Shown: positions 12,101-20,840, numbered from the stretch's first letter. The stretch: DNA of 25,175 nucleotides from Acanthaster planci (GCF_001949145.1 NW_019091618.1:98472-123646), one strand, 5' to 3'. The notes: generated by a model not told the origin, from the sequence alone. Numbers and translations: made by a program.

Positions 12101-15100
12101 TGTTATTGGGCAAGTATAATTTTTTTCTATCTTTGGGGGCTTTTTTGTATTATTAAATGTATTCTTATGTATTTTACAATATACTTCATTTATCTGTGAA
12201 ATTGACTGTAACTCCTGACTGTAATAACAATAAACCCAGGTAAGAAAAGTCTTCACCATTTTGAAGATGAGGGATGAATGAACTCTGACTTTTCATGCCA
12301 CTTCCACAGTGTAACTGGGATGTTTATGTAATTATGAACTGTGGAGGTTCTTGTTTTTTACCTGAGCCTGGCACTCTGCTTTCAACCAAGCTTCTTTAGG
12401 ATATATCTGCACATTGGAAACTATTCTTTACAAATGCAAACTTTACATAATTTTTATTCTTAGCCGGCAGTCAGCTCAGCTGGGCAATTGATTTGTGTAG
12501 TTCTGAATTAATTTAGGTCTTTGGTATATAAATAATACCTTCCAGGACATTTCTGAGCCAACGATGATTATTGTCTTGTGTTCTATGTCAACATTTGACA
12601 TAAAAATCACAGCTGATGATAGGAAGTAATTGTGAAGTCCCCTACTTGTACTCTACATGTACCTGCAACCATATACATGTATTAATGATAAAATGAAATG
12701 TGCAATCACACTGAGTGAACGTTGCAGCTCACTACACATTGCTGAGTGTAATATGCATAATGTAAAGTCAAGAATTTTCTGCTTTCTGAAAGTCAAATTC
12801 TGCTTTCTTCCACTTTCTAAATTTTGTGTACAAAAACTGTGTGTGACTGTATATATCGGTATGTACTGTAGGCCTACATTTACCGTACATCTACAGGTAT
12901 CTTTGGCATAATGATACATGTAGGGCCTACACACACCATGTCACTGTGATCATGGACTTGTCACCGTCCCTTTTGATTTATTCATAAGCCGTGAGATGTC
13001 TGGGCACTATGTAGGAACGGGGACCTGTGTGATCTCCACGGTGCGGAGACAGAGGAAATCAATACCGAATTATGTAATTTTGCAAAGGAAAAACAGGAGG
13101 GGAAACGCTACCAAATGTTACTTTCAAAGTGAGTTAAACAGTGAAAATGAGTTGACATTCCTAATTTGGGTTCAAATTTATTTGATTAATTGTGCAGAAA
13201 CGATCAAAAATATTTATTTGTTTAATTTATTTATTTTTTTATCGACAATTGCGTTTTCCGCTTTCTACTCCCAAATCCGCGATTTTTGCGGATTTTCTGC
13301 AAAGTGGAAAATTCTTGACTTTGGCATAATATGCAGGCTGTAATATGGCTCTGATGAGGACCCTTGCTTATTGCATCCTGCAGGACAGTGCAGCAAGTGC
13401 GATGACGCTACATTTAACCGTGCAGAATCTTGGCAATATATAGACCATGCATTGTATTGATACTTACCGGTATATCTTCCTACCAGCTACCTGTCTGCCT
13501 GTGATGCCTACATGTACGTCAGACAACATCAATGATGCATCTTTCTCACTGATGTCGTATGCATAAGGTGGTCAAGTGCACACATCAATTCAATCTTCCA
13601 TGGTTGACCATTACAATTCTTTAGCATGATAAATTGTGACTATTAGGACTTTTAGTAGACTAAAATGGTAGCATAACCTGTGCATGGTCCTCTGGCTGTG
13701 TGAGAATGTACTTACAGCACGTATAAAAAGGGAATCCAACAAAATGTTATACAAAAGTTAAACCCTTGAACACTGACAGTGATGAGAGAAAAATCATCAT
13801 TAATGAAGTTGCAAACATCTTTTTTATGTTTTTGCATGTATATTTGTGTACTGCTGTATACAGCAAAATATCTGGTTTCAAGGCGGGGCAGCCAAACTAC
13901 ATGTAATTAATAGTGAATTTATGTACATGTGTACATGCATTTTCCAGTCGTATGTAATGTGAAAACCCATTCGTTGTAAGGTGTCTAAAATAGAATCACA
14001 GCAACAGAATCCTCAGAGACTGACACAGAAAGGTTACACCTAAAATGTATAGGCTACGGCTGTGCATCAATGGAATTCACTGGCTAGCAGCTGCCCCTGA
14101 ATGTTTTGGCTAGGGCTGGGAATAACATGTGCATAAATGGAATTCACTAGCTAGCGGCTGCCCCTGAATGGTTTGGCTATGGCTGAGAATAACATGTGCA
14201 TCAATGGAATTCACTGGCTAGCAGCTGTACATTGTGTCCCCAAGCAAAGTTTTTTGACCTTGTCCTAAGTACAAGAAGTCATCAGTACATGTAAATTAAA
14301 CAGGTGTCCCATTACTTTTGATTTTGTTGTGGTGTACACTTCATAGTACCATCAAAGAAGATAGTATTATGTTCACTTTACCACAATCATCATATATTAA
14401 GGTGGGCGATGTAGACTATAATGGGTAATATTTACTCCAAATATCAAAATTGTGATCGAACGCTTTACAAATAAATGTCGTTTGTAAGTTGAACTTACTT
14501 TTCTCTCCCAAGCACACCCAGTGCCCCAGCTCTTTTAAACTTTTCATACTGAAGTTGCCTGTATTCCTCATATGTCATATGACGATGCAGTGACACTGAT
14601 GTTGGTCTCGGGAATTCTAAATCCTCGTTGCTCTCCACTGATTGTATGGACTGATGACTGGCTGATTTCAACTTTCTACTCTGCCTGCTAACTGCATCTT
14701 CACTACTTAGGTTGCCATGGTAATCATCATCACCCTCAGATGAGTTCCTTACTGAATCACTCAGATGTAGATCCTCAAGCTGTATATCTAAAAATTAATA
14801 TGTATACAATGTTCAAAGAGGATCAGGAAAGGCAGTTCATACCTCTCATACTTCTCGCTTGGAACCCCATACCTAGAGTAACTTTTAGCTTTTGAATCAG
14901 AAAAGAGAAACCCGTCTTCAAGGGATAGGCTACTTTCTTCAAATGGTCACAAAGGTCATTTCTTTGGACATATTTCATGGATGCTTGTCAGACATGGTAA
15001 TCTTGAGGTATAAATTACAAACATTTATATGAATGTAGCTCAAATTGTGAAATCCAATGCAGCAATTGACATTTTTAATCAGAATCTGATGCATTCGTTT

Positions 15101-18100
15101 TTTGAACACTCTCCCTTCGTGGTGCATCGGGACATCCATTAGATCCTGTGTAGGAATTAGCACAAGTCTCCCATTACCCTCTGCCACCCAAACTATAACC
15201 ATTTGAGGTTTCTGCTAATTATGTAAGGAAATGCAAAAGCTAGCCTTGTATTTGTTCTATGTCTACAGGAAGAGTTACACCTATAAGGTAATGTGATAAA
15301 TATACATTATGATTGTATTACCAGCAGCTATGAGGCGCGGGTCTCTGATACCATGGGCATCTCTCAGATAATGCTGTATCTCCTTCACTCCTCTCTCTAG
15401 AACTTTGGGTGGAGGAAATTCAAGGGGATTTCTCTGAAGGTTCAATCCAGTAAGCGTCTTCACAAAACCTACACAGACAATAACAGCAAGGGAAATTAAG
15501 CTAAAGAGCAGATGTAATGGTGAGCTCTAGTCCTGTACTATTGTGAACAATGCATAAGCCATGAGAGGGGAAAACGTACATTCTAATAAAGTCAACTCTC
15601 ATTAAGAAAAAGACGGGACCTAGTGAAAATGTTTATTGTATACAAAATTTCCTGTATGCAGAGCGCATTGAACTTGCTTCCAGTCTGTCATTCACTACAT
15701 GCACAAATCCTAAACTGTCATGTATGCATGGCTATGTATATGTGAACATGTGAGATGAATGGAAAATTTCAAGTATGCTCTTTTGGGTATGATTCATCAA
15801 ATATAATGTGAATCTCTTATAATATTTGCATGACAAATTAAACAAAGACACCAAAACGGTTGATCGTAATTTATGGCTGAGGAAAAGTTGACATAGTGAA
15901 AATAAGAACACTGGTAAGAAATCTTTCCTACATAAATGTGTCACGGAGAGCTATTTTATCGTCCCTCTGTTTTGTAATGTTCAACGGAAGACCCCACTTA
16001 TGGAATTCCACATCTGCCATAGTCCATTGCGAGTTGCCCATTGTGTATCATCCGTCCTGCGGTGTCCGAGTAAAGTTACGTCTAAAGTAACGGAATTATC
16101 AACTTAAAAAAACAATCTATCCTAATATAAATCTATTTAGTTAATTAATTTATTTATCAATCTAACTATGCATTTATTTATCTAACAGTATATGGTAACT
16201 ATTTCCCATACAGGTTACCTTACCGATATCATTCTTTAAGAAAAGAAAAGATACTGCTTCTTCCAAGTGAAGTACGTGCAACTGGAGAATCGAATAAATT
16301 ATCTTCTAGGCTAAATGAGTGTCAGGCATGGTGGATGAATCGAATAAGTATGTGAAAAGATCAAGGGTCAAAGTGAAAAATAGCACTGCGCAAGAGTGAT
16401 AAAAAAAACAAGTGGCCGGCGACACATGATGGGTGATGCTTGACGGGCTATGCACGATGGATGACAGGCAACGGACGACACGCGATGCACGATGGATGAG
16501 GGACGGGCAACAGGTGTCTGATGATGACAAACGACATATGACATGGCATATATGGAACTGGAAAATTGCAGAATTAGGACACACCAAAACAGAAGAGGCA
16601 ACGGACGATGGGTGACATGCGACAGACAACACACGATGGACGATGGCCGACAGGTAACAGCAGATATGGAGTTTCATACCCCAGTGAGTTTTCATTTGTG
16701 CACAAGGAGGTGTTAGGAATTTCAAATCATTATTGGACAACCATGAGTGCACAATCATCAATGCATCCAACCTTACATTTAACGCCCCATCAGAATTTAA
16801 GGTGGAAGCGCATTCAATAGTGTATTGTGGGTTGGGATTAATGGCCTGATTTCTTTGTAACTTTAAAAGTGGCATAAGCCCTTTATAAAATCGATCATTC
16901 TATGTTATATAATTTCCCTTTGACAAAGCCCACATGGCATGGATGACTGGAATGCATCACCGGGGTCACAGAAACCTTTCATTGTAACAGGATTTTTTCA
17001 TTCCAACAGATTTTCTTGCCATAGAAATGTGCATATTTACAGGTTTTTTTTGACTGGAATTTTGCCCTAACCAAGTTTGCTGTAACGAGAGTCGATACCA
17101 TCCCTTTAATAGTGTCTACTGTCCAGAGTTATCAGTTGTCAAGTCTGTGTAAAAAAACAAATCAACTGTGCACCATTTAAATTACAAGAAAATAAAAGAT
17201 AAGTTGCTATCTTCTGTGAAAGCATTTTCGAAGCCTGGTATTCACCTTATGTGCAACAAGTCACTCCAGAGGAAAAAAGAATAACCCTATCATATTCCAT
17301 CATAAGACCACACTGATACCCACTCAGTGTTAAATGTCCTGCCAATTTCTTTCTTTTTTTTGACAATATCTGGAAATCAACAACTGTTTAAAATGAGAAG
17401 AGGCACGTTTGATTTTGTAAATCTCAATCGATGGCATCCTGCACTCACAACAAAGCCCAAGGTAAGATGCATCCCCAGAGAGGGTAAAGCTCAAGTCTTG
17501 TACATCACGTGTCAAAAACAGCTTTATATATCCTGCCATTTAATAAAAGGAAGTCTGGAAAACCTTAAGTCACCACAATGCCAGGTTTCTCTTGACTGCA
17601 TTGTATCAAGACGTACCTGTTATCAAAAGTTGCTCATCATCAAGACTTACCAAGTATTAAGCCTTACCTAGTTCACATGGGAGTTCTTTTAGCTGATTTC
17701 CTTCAAGTAGGAGTGTCTTCAAACATCTAAATATCATTTTAAAAAAATATCAGTGTACACTAAATTAATTCCACCCTTTAACAAATATTTTTGAATGGAC
17801 CCTGCTCTCCACATGTATCTAACAATATAATTATGTTAAATTCAACAGGCTCATCAAACCATCAAATCAAACAAATATTTTGGGTGTGGAATCTTGATTG
17901 AGCATTTTGTATTTTTAAACAAAATAACATGAACAGTGAATAGTTTTCACATTATTTCACATTTAACAGTATCCAGGAAAATACTTAGCAGCAATTACAA
18001 CTCGGAATGTTGCCTGTCATTAATACTGTACGTCCACTCTTTATTCTCTCCAAAGAGAATGGTTGATCAAATATCCAAGTAAATACCTTGTTTACACCTC

Positions 18101-20762
18101 TGTTAAGAAAATTGAACTATGGGCAACTAACTGTGTATAAACAAATCATAAGTGTTCACACATCTTAATTCAGAAAATAAACTTTGATTATATTCCTTCT
18201 TGATGAATGGGCCAGCTTTTAATATAGCATCAAAATGGCATACACATACATGTAGGCATCAGCCTGCAAATGAGGAATTCTACATGTACAGTAATTGGAT
18301 ACCAACCTGTGCTCTCCAACTGAAGCTGGTAATTCCTGTACTTGGTTGTTCCTTAAATCCAACCACTTCATATTACAAAGTTTGTCAAACAACTCACTTG
18401 GTACATGGCTAATGGCATTGCCCTCCAGGTAGACATACTAATGTAAGACAAAAAACACATTATTGGGCAAAGTTATAGTGAAAGTACCTGTGGAGCAATT
18501 CTCAAGTATGACTACACTCAAATGACAGTGAGGAAAAATGGATGTGGCCAGCAATGAATTGTCAATGTGCATGCACATGACACTTAGATTAGCCAATTAC
18601 CTTGACTCACTAGCTTTGCTTGATATAATAGGTTTACTGAAATATTACATTGCTAAATGACAGGTTATCAAATTTAAAAAAATTCCAACAGTGGTTGCCA
18701 ATATCTTGAACCAAAATGAACAAGTGCACTTTCAACATTCAAGGAGGAAACATGGGTAATTCCATTTACTTGTGACAAAAAGTGTCTGTGGACAAGTGGG
18801 TTTACTTTCTTCAGGATGTTCCCCCCCCAAAAAAAAGCAACAAAAGTATTATTTAATTTCTTCCAAAATAATTGCTGGAAATTGTTTTTGGTAACAAATC
18901 AAAGCAGAGAATCCTTTTAAACCTGAAGACTGTATTTAAACCACATGTGTTGTGGAGATAATTTTGACTACATAAGGCCAAAAGAATTCTTTGGTTTCTG
19001 GTACAAGGGCTTGCTCCAAAAGTGGTGTGGCAATGCGCCACTATTTACTGTTTACCATTATCAGCTTACAGATGTACACAGGACATAAGACCACCTCATT
19101 TGTCTGGGTCCCAGTATAATAAAGAAATGGCGTCATCTGAAAAAGAGTGCCCAACTGAATGTATGAGGGCCTAGAGGGACTCCTTTACTGCAAATATTAC
19201 TCAACCATACCCCATGTAAAACACGTTGAAATTAACCAGTAGCAGGATTCCATAGGATTAAGCAAGTTTGGCAGCTTCAGACATCATATTTATACCAAAT
19301 AAAAACTTGTTTATCTTGCTGACACGCAGGTCTATGGCAATACACACGCCGTCCAGAAACCAGAGCCTTTTCTCCTTTGGCCTAAGAAAACTGCTTTTTG
19401 TTCTGTCAATGGGATTTACCACAGCAATTACAATGCTATGTTTAAGCCTTTGAAACTTTTTGACAAATATAAAGATGATTGGAAAGGCTCACAGAACAAG
19501 GATGAAGTGAGCAGGGTACTGCTATACACGACTGTTAAAACCTCTTTTATTTTTCATTCGTATGTACCTGAGACAGTTTAGAATAAATATGTGCATGACT
19601 AGTCATAAATGTCATGGCTCCGGAGAATGCGACTTAAGCCCACACCTGCGGCTCGGGCATTAGTCGCATCAATTCTATCTCTAGAACTGGTCTTAAATGA
19701 ACATTTACGACTGGCCAATGCCTTAAGGACATATTCATTCCCTTATCATCAAACAGGCACCAGAAAGGGTTCATACGTGGCAAATGTTAAGAATATACAG
19801 GGGTAAACGGCAGAAGTACTACTGAACCTGTTTCTCTGAAACAGACTCCTTATAGTAAACTCTACAACTACAAAATTAAAAAAACAGTCACTGCATTATG
19901 AAATTCGAATCGGTTTCATCAAGTTTCATTACATTTGAGACAAAAAGTTCCAAAGTTCCAAGTTCCAAAAGTAAACAGTTGAAGCTGCTTACTTAAAATT
20001 TAGGATTTTAATTAATATCAGTAATTGTTAACACTTGCAAGATGAAACTGCATTGATTTCCTTTGAAATAACGAAGAATGAGTTGTTTTACATAATATCT
20101 CTGTTACACAACATGAGCTTCAAATTAAATTATCAGCATATATCATGTATGTAGAAAATAATATAAGCTTTAATTTGATACCAAAAACAACAATTTATTT
20201 TGGGAGAAAATAATTGTCAATTTGGAGTTGTATGTTTTTGGTCACTGTATTTCTTTTTATGCTTGTTTTATCATCTTCGTACATTTAAAATGATTGACAA
20301 AAAGGGGCCATGGGTATTTTTAAACAGGAACTCAGTTTTCAAAAATGCAACACTACCTAAAACAGTTGGCATTTCATAGGAGTTAAAGCCCAACTGAAAA
20401 GTCACATTCTCTACTGCAAAGGTATACTGTTAAACTTTCCAAGAAATGGGAGACTTTAGGGTACTCTTGCTGGCAGCAAATGCAATTGATGCATGCATAT
20501 CTTAAACATGACAAAAACCATGTGTCTCAAACGTCTCCTAGCATGAAGGCAATACTCTGCAGAAATTCCCTATATGTTATGTCCATTTTACCTCCACATG
20601 TTGTAGAAGGTAGATTTCATTTGGTATGTGTGTTAGGCCTTTCCTGCTGATGTCAAGTGTAATTGCTCCTAATGCACTGGCTACAGCTATCACATTCAGA
20701 ACATCCTCCCGTGTTGCAGCTGCTGTCACTGATGAAGAGTCCTCCGAGTCATCTCCTGCCAT
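31..20762 (-). CDS. LRRC27: LRRC27-like leucine-rich repeat / coiled-coil protein (11 exons seen, 3' end outside window)
   Basis: Spliced minus-strand gene, joined as complement of 31..157, 821..897, 1685..1764, 4218..4238, 5812..5900, 6942..7082, 14499..14787, 15322..15468, 17668..17726, 18307..18437, 20592..20762. All introns are GT..AG and all phases agree; 1332 nt give 444 codons with no stop. Domains in order: short polar N-terminus, about five 23-24-residue leucine-rich repeats (~31-147) with NxxLxxLP-type ends, a capping segment (VKEIQHYLRD, 148-157), a disordered acidic linker, a K-rich stretch (266-272), a coiled coil (~285-342), then a charged tail. Segments such as LKTLLLEGN, NPLEFPP and LRELQQKQALIEQRR resemble vertebrate LRRC27 in the same order. 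No signal peptide or membrane helix is seen, so it is probably intracellular. LRRC27 has no established enzymatic activity; a scaffolding role is inference. The identification rests on remembered family sequence, not a search. Confidence 0.88.
158..820 (-). other. intron 10 of the LRRC27-like gene
   Basis: A 663-bp GT..AG intron. It is AT-rich and contains no recognisable gene or large repeat. The only structure I see is a short direct repeat at 711-751. Confidence 0.85.
711..751. repeat. short direct repeat, two copies of a 15-mer
   Basis: The string ctagcaagtcaacct occurs at 711-725 and again at 737-751, a period of 26 bases. It is probably a local duplication inside intron 10. Confidence 0.7.
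821..897 (-). CDS. LRRC27: LRRC27-like exon 10 (residues 377-402)
   Basis: The acceptor is AAATTAACTTACAG and the donor AAGGCCAG|GTAAGC; 77 nt, phase 0 in and phase 2 out. It encodes QEVKNKHEAIKQRTDPEAAQ followed by KLEKA, a charged helical segment rich in K, E and Q. The same frame stays open for a long way upstream into intron 9, so a retained-intron reading exists, but the acceptor and phase 0 junction with exon 9 are the better model. Confidence 0.85.
898..1684 (-). other. intron 9 of the LRRC27-like gene
   Basis: A 787-bp intron. Between about 898 and 1440 the exon 10 frame is open on the minus strand except for one TGA (1165-1167). The translated product is hydrophobic and cysteine-rich and resembles nothing I recognise; chance openness is the simplest reading. 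No repeats were noted. Confidence 0.8.
1685..1764 (-). CDS. LRRC27: LRRC27-like exon 9 (residues 350-376)
   Basis: The acceptor is GTTCATTTTCAG and the donor ATCAAG|GTACAT; 80 nt, phase 1 in and phase 0 out. It encodes FTDPLKTPYDTDPNYMKILS then KEERIK. The donor sequence runs directly into a TACATGTAC palindrome, so the 5' splice site lies inside one of the genome's recurrent palindromes. I cannot align this segment confidently with the vertebrate protein, but frame and splice sites agree with both neighbours. Confidence 0.82.
1765..4217 (-). other. intron 8 of the LRRC27-like gene
   Basis: A 2453-bp AT-rich intron. Short open frames in it look like random sequence. Around 3680-3830 there is a C-rich patch with several runs of five or more C, otherwise nothing I can assign. 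Confidence 0.75.
4218..4238 (-). CDS. LRRC27: LRRC27-like microexon 8 (21 nt, residues 343-350)
   Basis: A 21-nt exon between acceptor GATTTCTACCTTAACAG and donor ACAAGG|GTAAAT. It is symmetrical (phase 1 in, phase 1 out) and adds seven codons, completing G343 and giving MPWKYK before the D350 codon. Reading exon 7 straight into exon 9 is also in frame, so this could be an alternatively used or skipped microexon. It is supported by two good splice signals and by a plausible proline/aromatic junction into DFTDPLKTPYDTDP. It is the least certain of the coding segments, because such short matches can occur by chance. Confidence 0.6.
4239..5811 (-). other. intron 7 of the LRRC27-like gene
   Basis: A 1573-bp intron upstream of microexon 8. 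It ends with the polypyrimidine tract GATTTCTACCTTAACAG. No gene, tandem repeat or hairpin stands out. If the microexon is skipped, this intron merges with intron 8. Confidence 0.7.
5812..5900 (-). CDS. LRRC27: LRRC27-like exon 7 (residues 313-343, coiled coil)
   Basis: The acceptor is GATTTTTGCTACTACAG and the donor CAGCAAG|GTGAGA; 89 nt, phase 2 in and phase 1 out. It encodes DQQLLEDWRSETREMQRKHY followed by IRAIKNAQQ, a charged helix that extends the exon 6 coiled coil. The LEDWRSETREMQRK stretch parallels LQEWRERAQRMRKRK of vertebrate LRRC27. Confidence 0.9.
5901..6941 (-). other. intron 6 of the LRRC27-like gene
   Basis: A 1041-bp AT-rich intron between two coiled-coil exons. I see no further coding segment or repeat in it. 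Confidence 0.85.
6942..7082 (-). CDS. LRRC27: LRRC27-like exon 6 (residues 266-313, basic stretch and coiled coil)
   Basis: The acceptor is TGTCTTTTCTTTCCCCAG (a strong polypyrimidine tract) and the donor CGTAGAAA|GTAAGA; 141 nt, phase 2 in and out. It begins with a basic patch (KRKKKKKGQRMK), then PPWIDPLESRMAEEKQLAKL and the coiled-coil segment RELQQKQALIEQRR, close in wording to the vertebrate LRRC27 coiled coil. The basic patch could act as a nuclear localisation or nucleic-acid/lipid contact site; that is inference. The preceding intron is the longest in the gene. A further phase-2 exon hidden in it cannot be excluded. Confidence 0.9.
7448..7640. repeat. dispersed repeat, copy 1 of a ~190-bp unit
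   Basis: This segment is repeated 829 bp downstream at 8277-8478. Bases 7489-7568 match 8318-8397 with no difference that I can see, and the flanks match with a few substitutions. It contains shared strings such as cgctggcacctggatacaag and ggttggtcaagagtc. Open frames on both strands through it are by-products of the repeat. Confidence 0.85.
7719..7820. repeat. long imperfect hairpin in the repeat nest
   Basis: The segment folds on itself. Inner stem 7754-7771 pairs with 7783-7800 (17 of 18 positions; arm gagaatggatgctgataa), around an 11-base loop. A second block, ttcttttaag (7734-7743) with cttaaaagaa (7801-7810), and an outer ggctgg/ccagcc block (7719-7724, 7815-7820) continue it. The outer end runs into ccaagcacatatttattc, a string shared with other family members at 8550-8583 (inverted), 9486 and 24640. 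Confidence 0.8.
8277..8478. repeat. dispersed repeat, copy 2 of the ~190-bp unit with a 16-base insertion
   Basis: Second copy of the unit at 7448-7640. After the shared tctgtgtg it has 16 extra bases (tatgtggttcgccacg, 8398-8413), then returns to cacgccaattggacaatc. The 3' part continues into sequence resembling 24511-24650, tying this copy to a wider family. Confidence 0.85.
8540..9510. mobile_element. candidate non-autonomous foldback / MITE-like element
   Basis: The left end (about 8549-8583, gtatttatgaatggcaataa then atgtgcttggcc) and the right end (about 9485-9510, ccaagcacatatttatttcc) are inverted relatives. Inside, 8598-8635 forms a hairpin (gcgactaatccc with gggcattagccgc), and parts of 8780-8830 resemble the reverse complement of 9255-9330 (ttgatcaagttg and cgtatcgggg blocks). 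No transposase frame is present. Boundaries and target-site duplication are not resolved; this could equally be several nested short elements. Confidence 0.5.
9800..10016. repeat. cluster of TACATGTA-type palindromes
   Basis: Self-complementary runs occur at 9801-9813 (atatgtacatgta), 9819-9831 (acatgtacatgta) and 10002-10016 (tacatgtacatgtac). The same motif recurs elsewhere at 1671-1684, 11567-11580 (gtgtacatgtacac), 23001-23014 and 24118-24131, so it is a genome-wide habit rather than a local site. Confidence 0.75.
11870..12240. repeat. AT-rich low-complexity tract
   Basis: A long stretch dominated by T runs and TATT/TGTAT motifs on the plus strand, ending near aacaataaaccc. The composition recalls the 3' end of a retroelement or a 3' UTR in plus orientation, but no coding remnant precedes it, so that is only a possibility. 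Confidence 0.45.
12750..13335. repeat. short inverted repeat pair about 560 bp apart
   Basis: The 15-mer aaagtcaagaatttt at 12764-12778 recurs inverted at 13308-13322, with weaker flanking similarity (gcataat on both sides, 12750-12763 and 13323-13335). The enclosed DNA includes a small perfect stem (aaatccgc/gcggattt, near 13273-13296). It may be the ends of an old element; no transposase is visible. Confidence 0.4.
14061..14227. repeat. 67-bp tandem repeat (about 2.5 copies)
   Basis: Copies start at 14061, 14128 and 14195 (the last is partial) with only a few substitutions between them. Each contains tgtgcat, tggaattcact and tagcggctg or tagcagctg. A truncated precursor (ggctacggc) just left of 14061 lacks about 11 bases of the unit. 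It lies in intron 5, about 270 bp from the exon 5 donor. Confidence 0.9.
14499..14787 (-). CDS. LRRC27: LRRC27-like exon 5 (residues 170-266, disordered linker)
   Basis: The longest coding exon, 289 nt, with acceptor TATTAATTTTTAG and donor AGAGAAAA|GTAAGT (phase 1 in, phase 2 out). It has no stop over 96 codons. The product is polar and probably disordered, with an acidic stretch (SSEGDDDYHGN, ~185-195) and serine-rich runs (KSASHQSIQSVESNEDLEF), then a helical segment with aromatic residues (MTYEEYRQLQYEKFKRAG, 240-257) ending GALGVLGREK. Linker composition is poorly conserved in this family, so assignment rests on frame, splice sites and position. The EEYRQLQYEKF segment loosely resembles the helical part of vertebrate LRRC27 in the same place. 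Confidence 0.85.
14788..15321 (-). other. intron 4 of the LRRC27-like gene
   Basis: A 534-bp intron. A 75-codon minus-strand open frame (14975-15202) lies within it but has no splice context or recognisable domain. Nothing else was seen. Confidence 0.85.
15322..15468 (-). CDS. LRRC27: LRRC27-like exon 4 (residues 121-170, LRR 5 and cap)
   Basis: The acceptor is TTGTCTGTGTAG and the donor GCTGCTG|GTAATA; 147 nt, phase 1 in and phase 1 out. It encodes FVKTLTGLNLQRNPLEFPPP, the last leucine-rich repeat, then VLERGVKEIQHYLRDAHGIR, a helical cap like the one that closes the repeat block in LRRC27 and related short LRR proteins. The NPLEFPP signature is the strongest family marker in the window. 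The open frame continues about 13 codons into the intron before a stop, so the donor choice rests on consensus and on phase agreement with exon 5. Confidence 0.92.
15469..17667 (-). other. intron 3 of the LRRC27-like gene
   Basis: A 2199-bp intron between LRR exons. It contains an AT-rich patch at about 16100-16190, the degenerate short tandem repeat at ~16413-16665, and small open frames with no recognisable product. Confidence 0.85.
16413..16665. repeat. degenerate short tandem repeat (GATGG/GACGG-rich)
   Basis: The plus strand is built from diverged ~8-10-base units such as cgatggatga, caacggacga, cgatgggtga and cagacaacac, interrupted once near 16520-16590. The absence of TA-rich stops on the minus strand creates a 189-codon open frame (16306-16875) with a Ser/His/Cys-rich repetitive product. 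That frame is best explained by the repeat, not by a gene. Confidence 0.7.
17668..17726 (-). CDS. LRRC27: LRRC27-like exon 3 (residues 101-121, LRR 4)
   Basis: A 59-nt exon between acceptor ATGATATTTAG and donor CTAG|GTAAGG. It enters after AG of codon 101 (giving R) and leaves after the first base of codon 121. It carries one leucine-rich repeat unit, CLKTLLLEGNQLKELPCELG. It is too short for ORF finders and is recognisable only because the repeat consensus and both phases fit. Confidence 0.9.
17727..18306 (-). other. intron 2 of the LRRC27-like gene
   Basis: A 580-bp AT-rich intron between LRR exons, with nothing further recognised. Confidence 0.85.
18307..18437 (-). CDS. LRRC27: LRRC27-like exon 2 (residues 58-101, LRR 2-3)
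   Basis: The acceptor is TGTCTTACATTAG and the donor AG|GTTGGT; 131 nt, entering in phase 0 and leaving after two bases of codon 101. It encodes two leucine-rich repeats: YVYLEGNAISHVPSELF and MKWLDLRNNQVQELPASVG. The repeat pitch of 23-24 residues continues exactly across the exon 1 join (HVE|YVYLEGN), which confirms the splice choice. The WLDLRNNQ segment is one of the clearest matches to LRRC27. Confidence 0.9.
18438..20591 (-). other. intron 1 of the LRRC27-like gene
   Basis: A 2154-bp intron. It carries one member of the hairpin repeat family (19600-19760) and a C8A8 run near 18821-18836; otherwise no gene or regulatory element can be supported. Confidence 0.8.
19600..19760. repeat. hairpin-family repeat copy in intron 1
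   Basis: The core contains cacctgcggctcgggcatta (19643-19662), identical to 8611-8630 inside the intron 5 element. It forms a stem-loop in which aatgcgacttaagccc (19626-19641) pairs with gggcattagtcgcat. Flanks include ggtcttaaatg and ggccaatgcc...catattcattccc, variants of the family's outer arm. Confidence 0.75.
20592..20762 (-). CDS. LRRC27: LRRC27-like exon 1 (start codon, residues 1-57)
   Basis: Coding starts at ATG (20762-20760) in a favourable context (ACAATGG). The N-terminus MAGDDSEDSSS is acidic and serine-rich, followed by a helix-like stretch (EDVLNVIAVASALGAI) and the first leucine-rich repeat (ITLDISRKGLTHIPNEIYLL). The exon ends after codon 57 (E) at a donor reading GAG|GTAAAA, phase 0. 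Reading on past the donor meets a stop within four codons, which supports splicing here. In the same frame upstream I see no better start. Non-coding 5' sequence continues to the right; an acceptor-like TTTCTACCTCACCAG just upstream leaves open a 5' UTR intron. Confidence 0.85.
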
Positions 20763-20840
20763 TGTGAAGTTACCACATTACCTGGTGAGGTAGAAATGTA
20801 AACCATTTACTGCAATGTTATATCACTACCTTGGGTTGCA

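Larger units (their letters stand above)
7083..14498 (-). other. intron 5 of the LRRC27-like gene, repeat-rich
   Basis: The largest intron, 7416 bp, separating the linker exon from the coiled-coil exons. It holds the direct and inverted repeat nest at ~7.4-9.5 kb, TACATGTA palindromes (9.8-10.0 kb, 11.57 kb), an AT-rich low-complexity tract (11.87-12.24 kb), an inverted pair (12.75/13.33 kb) and the 67-bp tandem repeat (14.06-14.23 kb). From 10.1 to 11.5 kb I see nothing assignable. The size is plausibly due to insertion of repeats. Confidence 0.8.

Noticed and set aside
12996-13343. 115-codon plus-strand open frame
   Set aside because: It is inside intron 5 and partly inside the inverted pair; the product has homopolymeric Phe/Leu/Ile runs and no family resemblance.
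14711-14724. GTTGCCATGGTAAT, close to an RFX X-box
   Set aside because: It deviates from the X-box consensus at the 3' half and lies within coding exon 5, where it is explained as codons for DYHGN.
14975-15202. 75-codon minus-strand open frame in intron 4
   Set aside because: It is not bounded by splice signals in a usable phase and shows no recognisable family; flanking exons already join in frame without it.
16306-16875. 189-codon minus-strand open frame, the longest in the window
   Set aside because: It lies over a degenerate short tandem repeat; the product is repetitive Ser/His/Cys-rich text with no domain, and the region is inside intron 3.
17327-17671. 114-codon plus-strand open frame next to exon 3
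   Set aside because: Antisense to the intron and overlapping the exon 3 donor; no domain or start context supports it.
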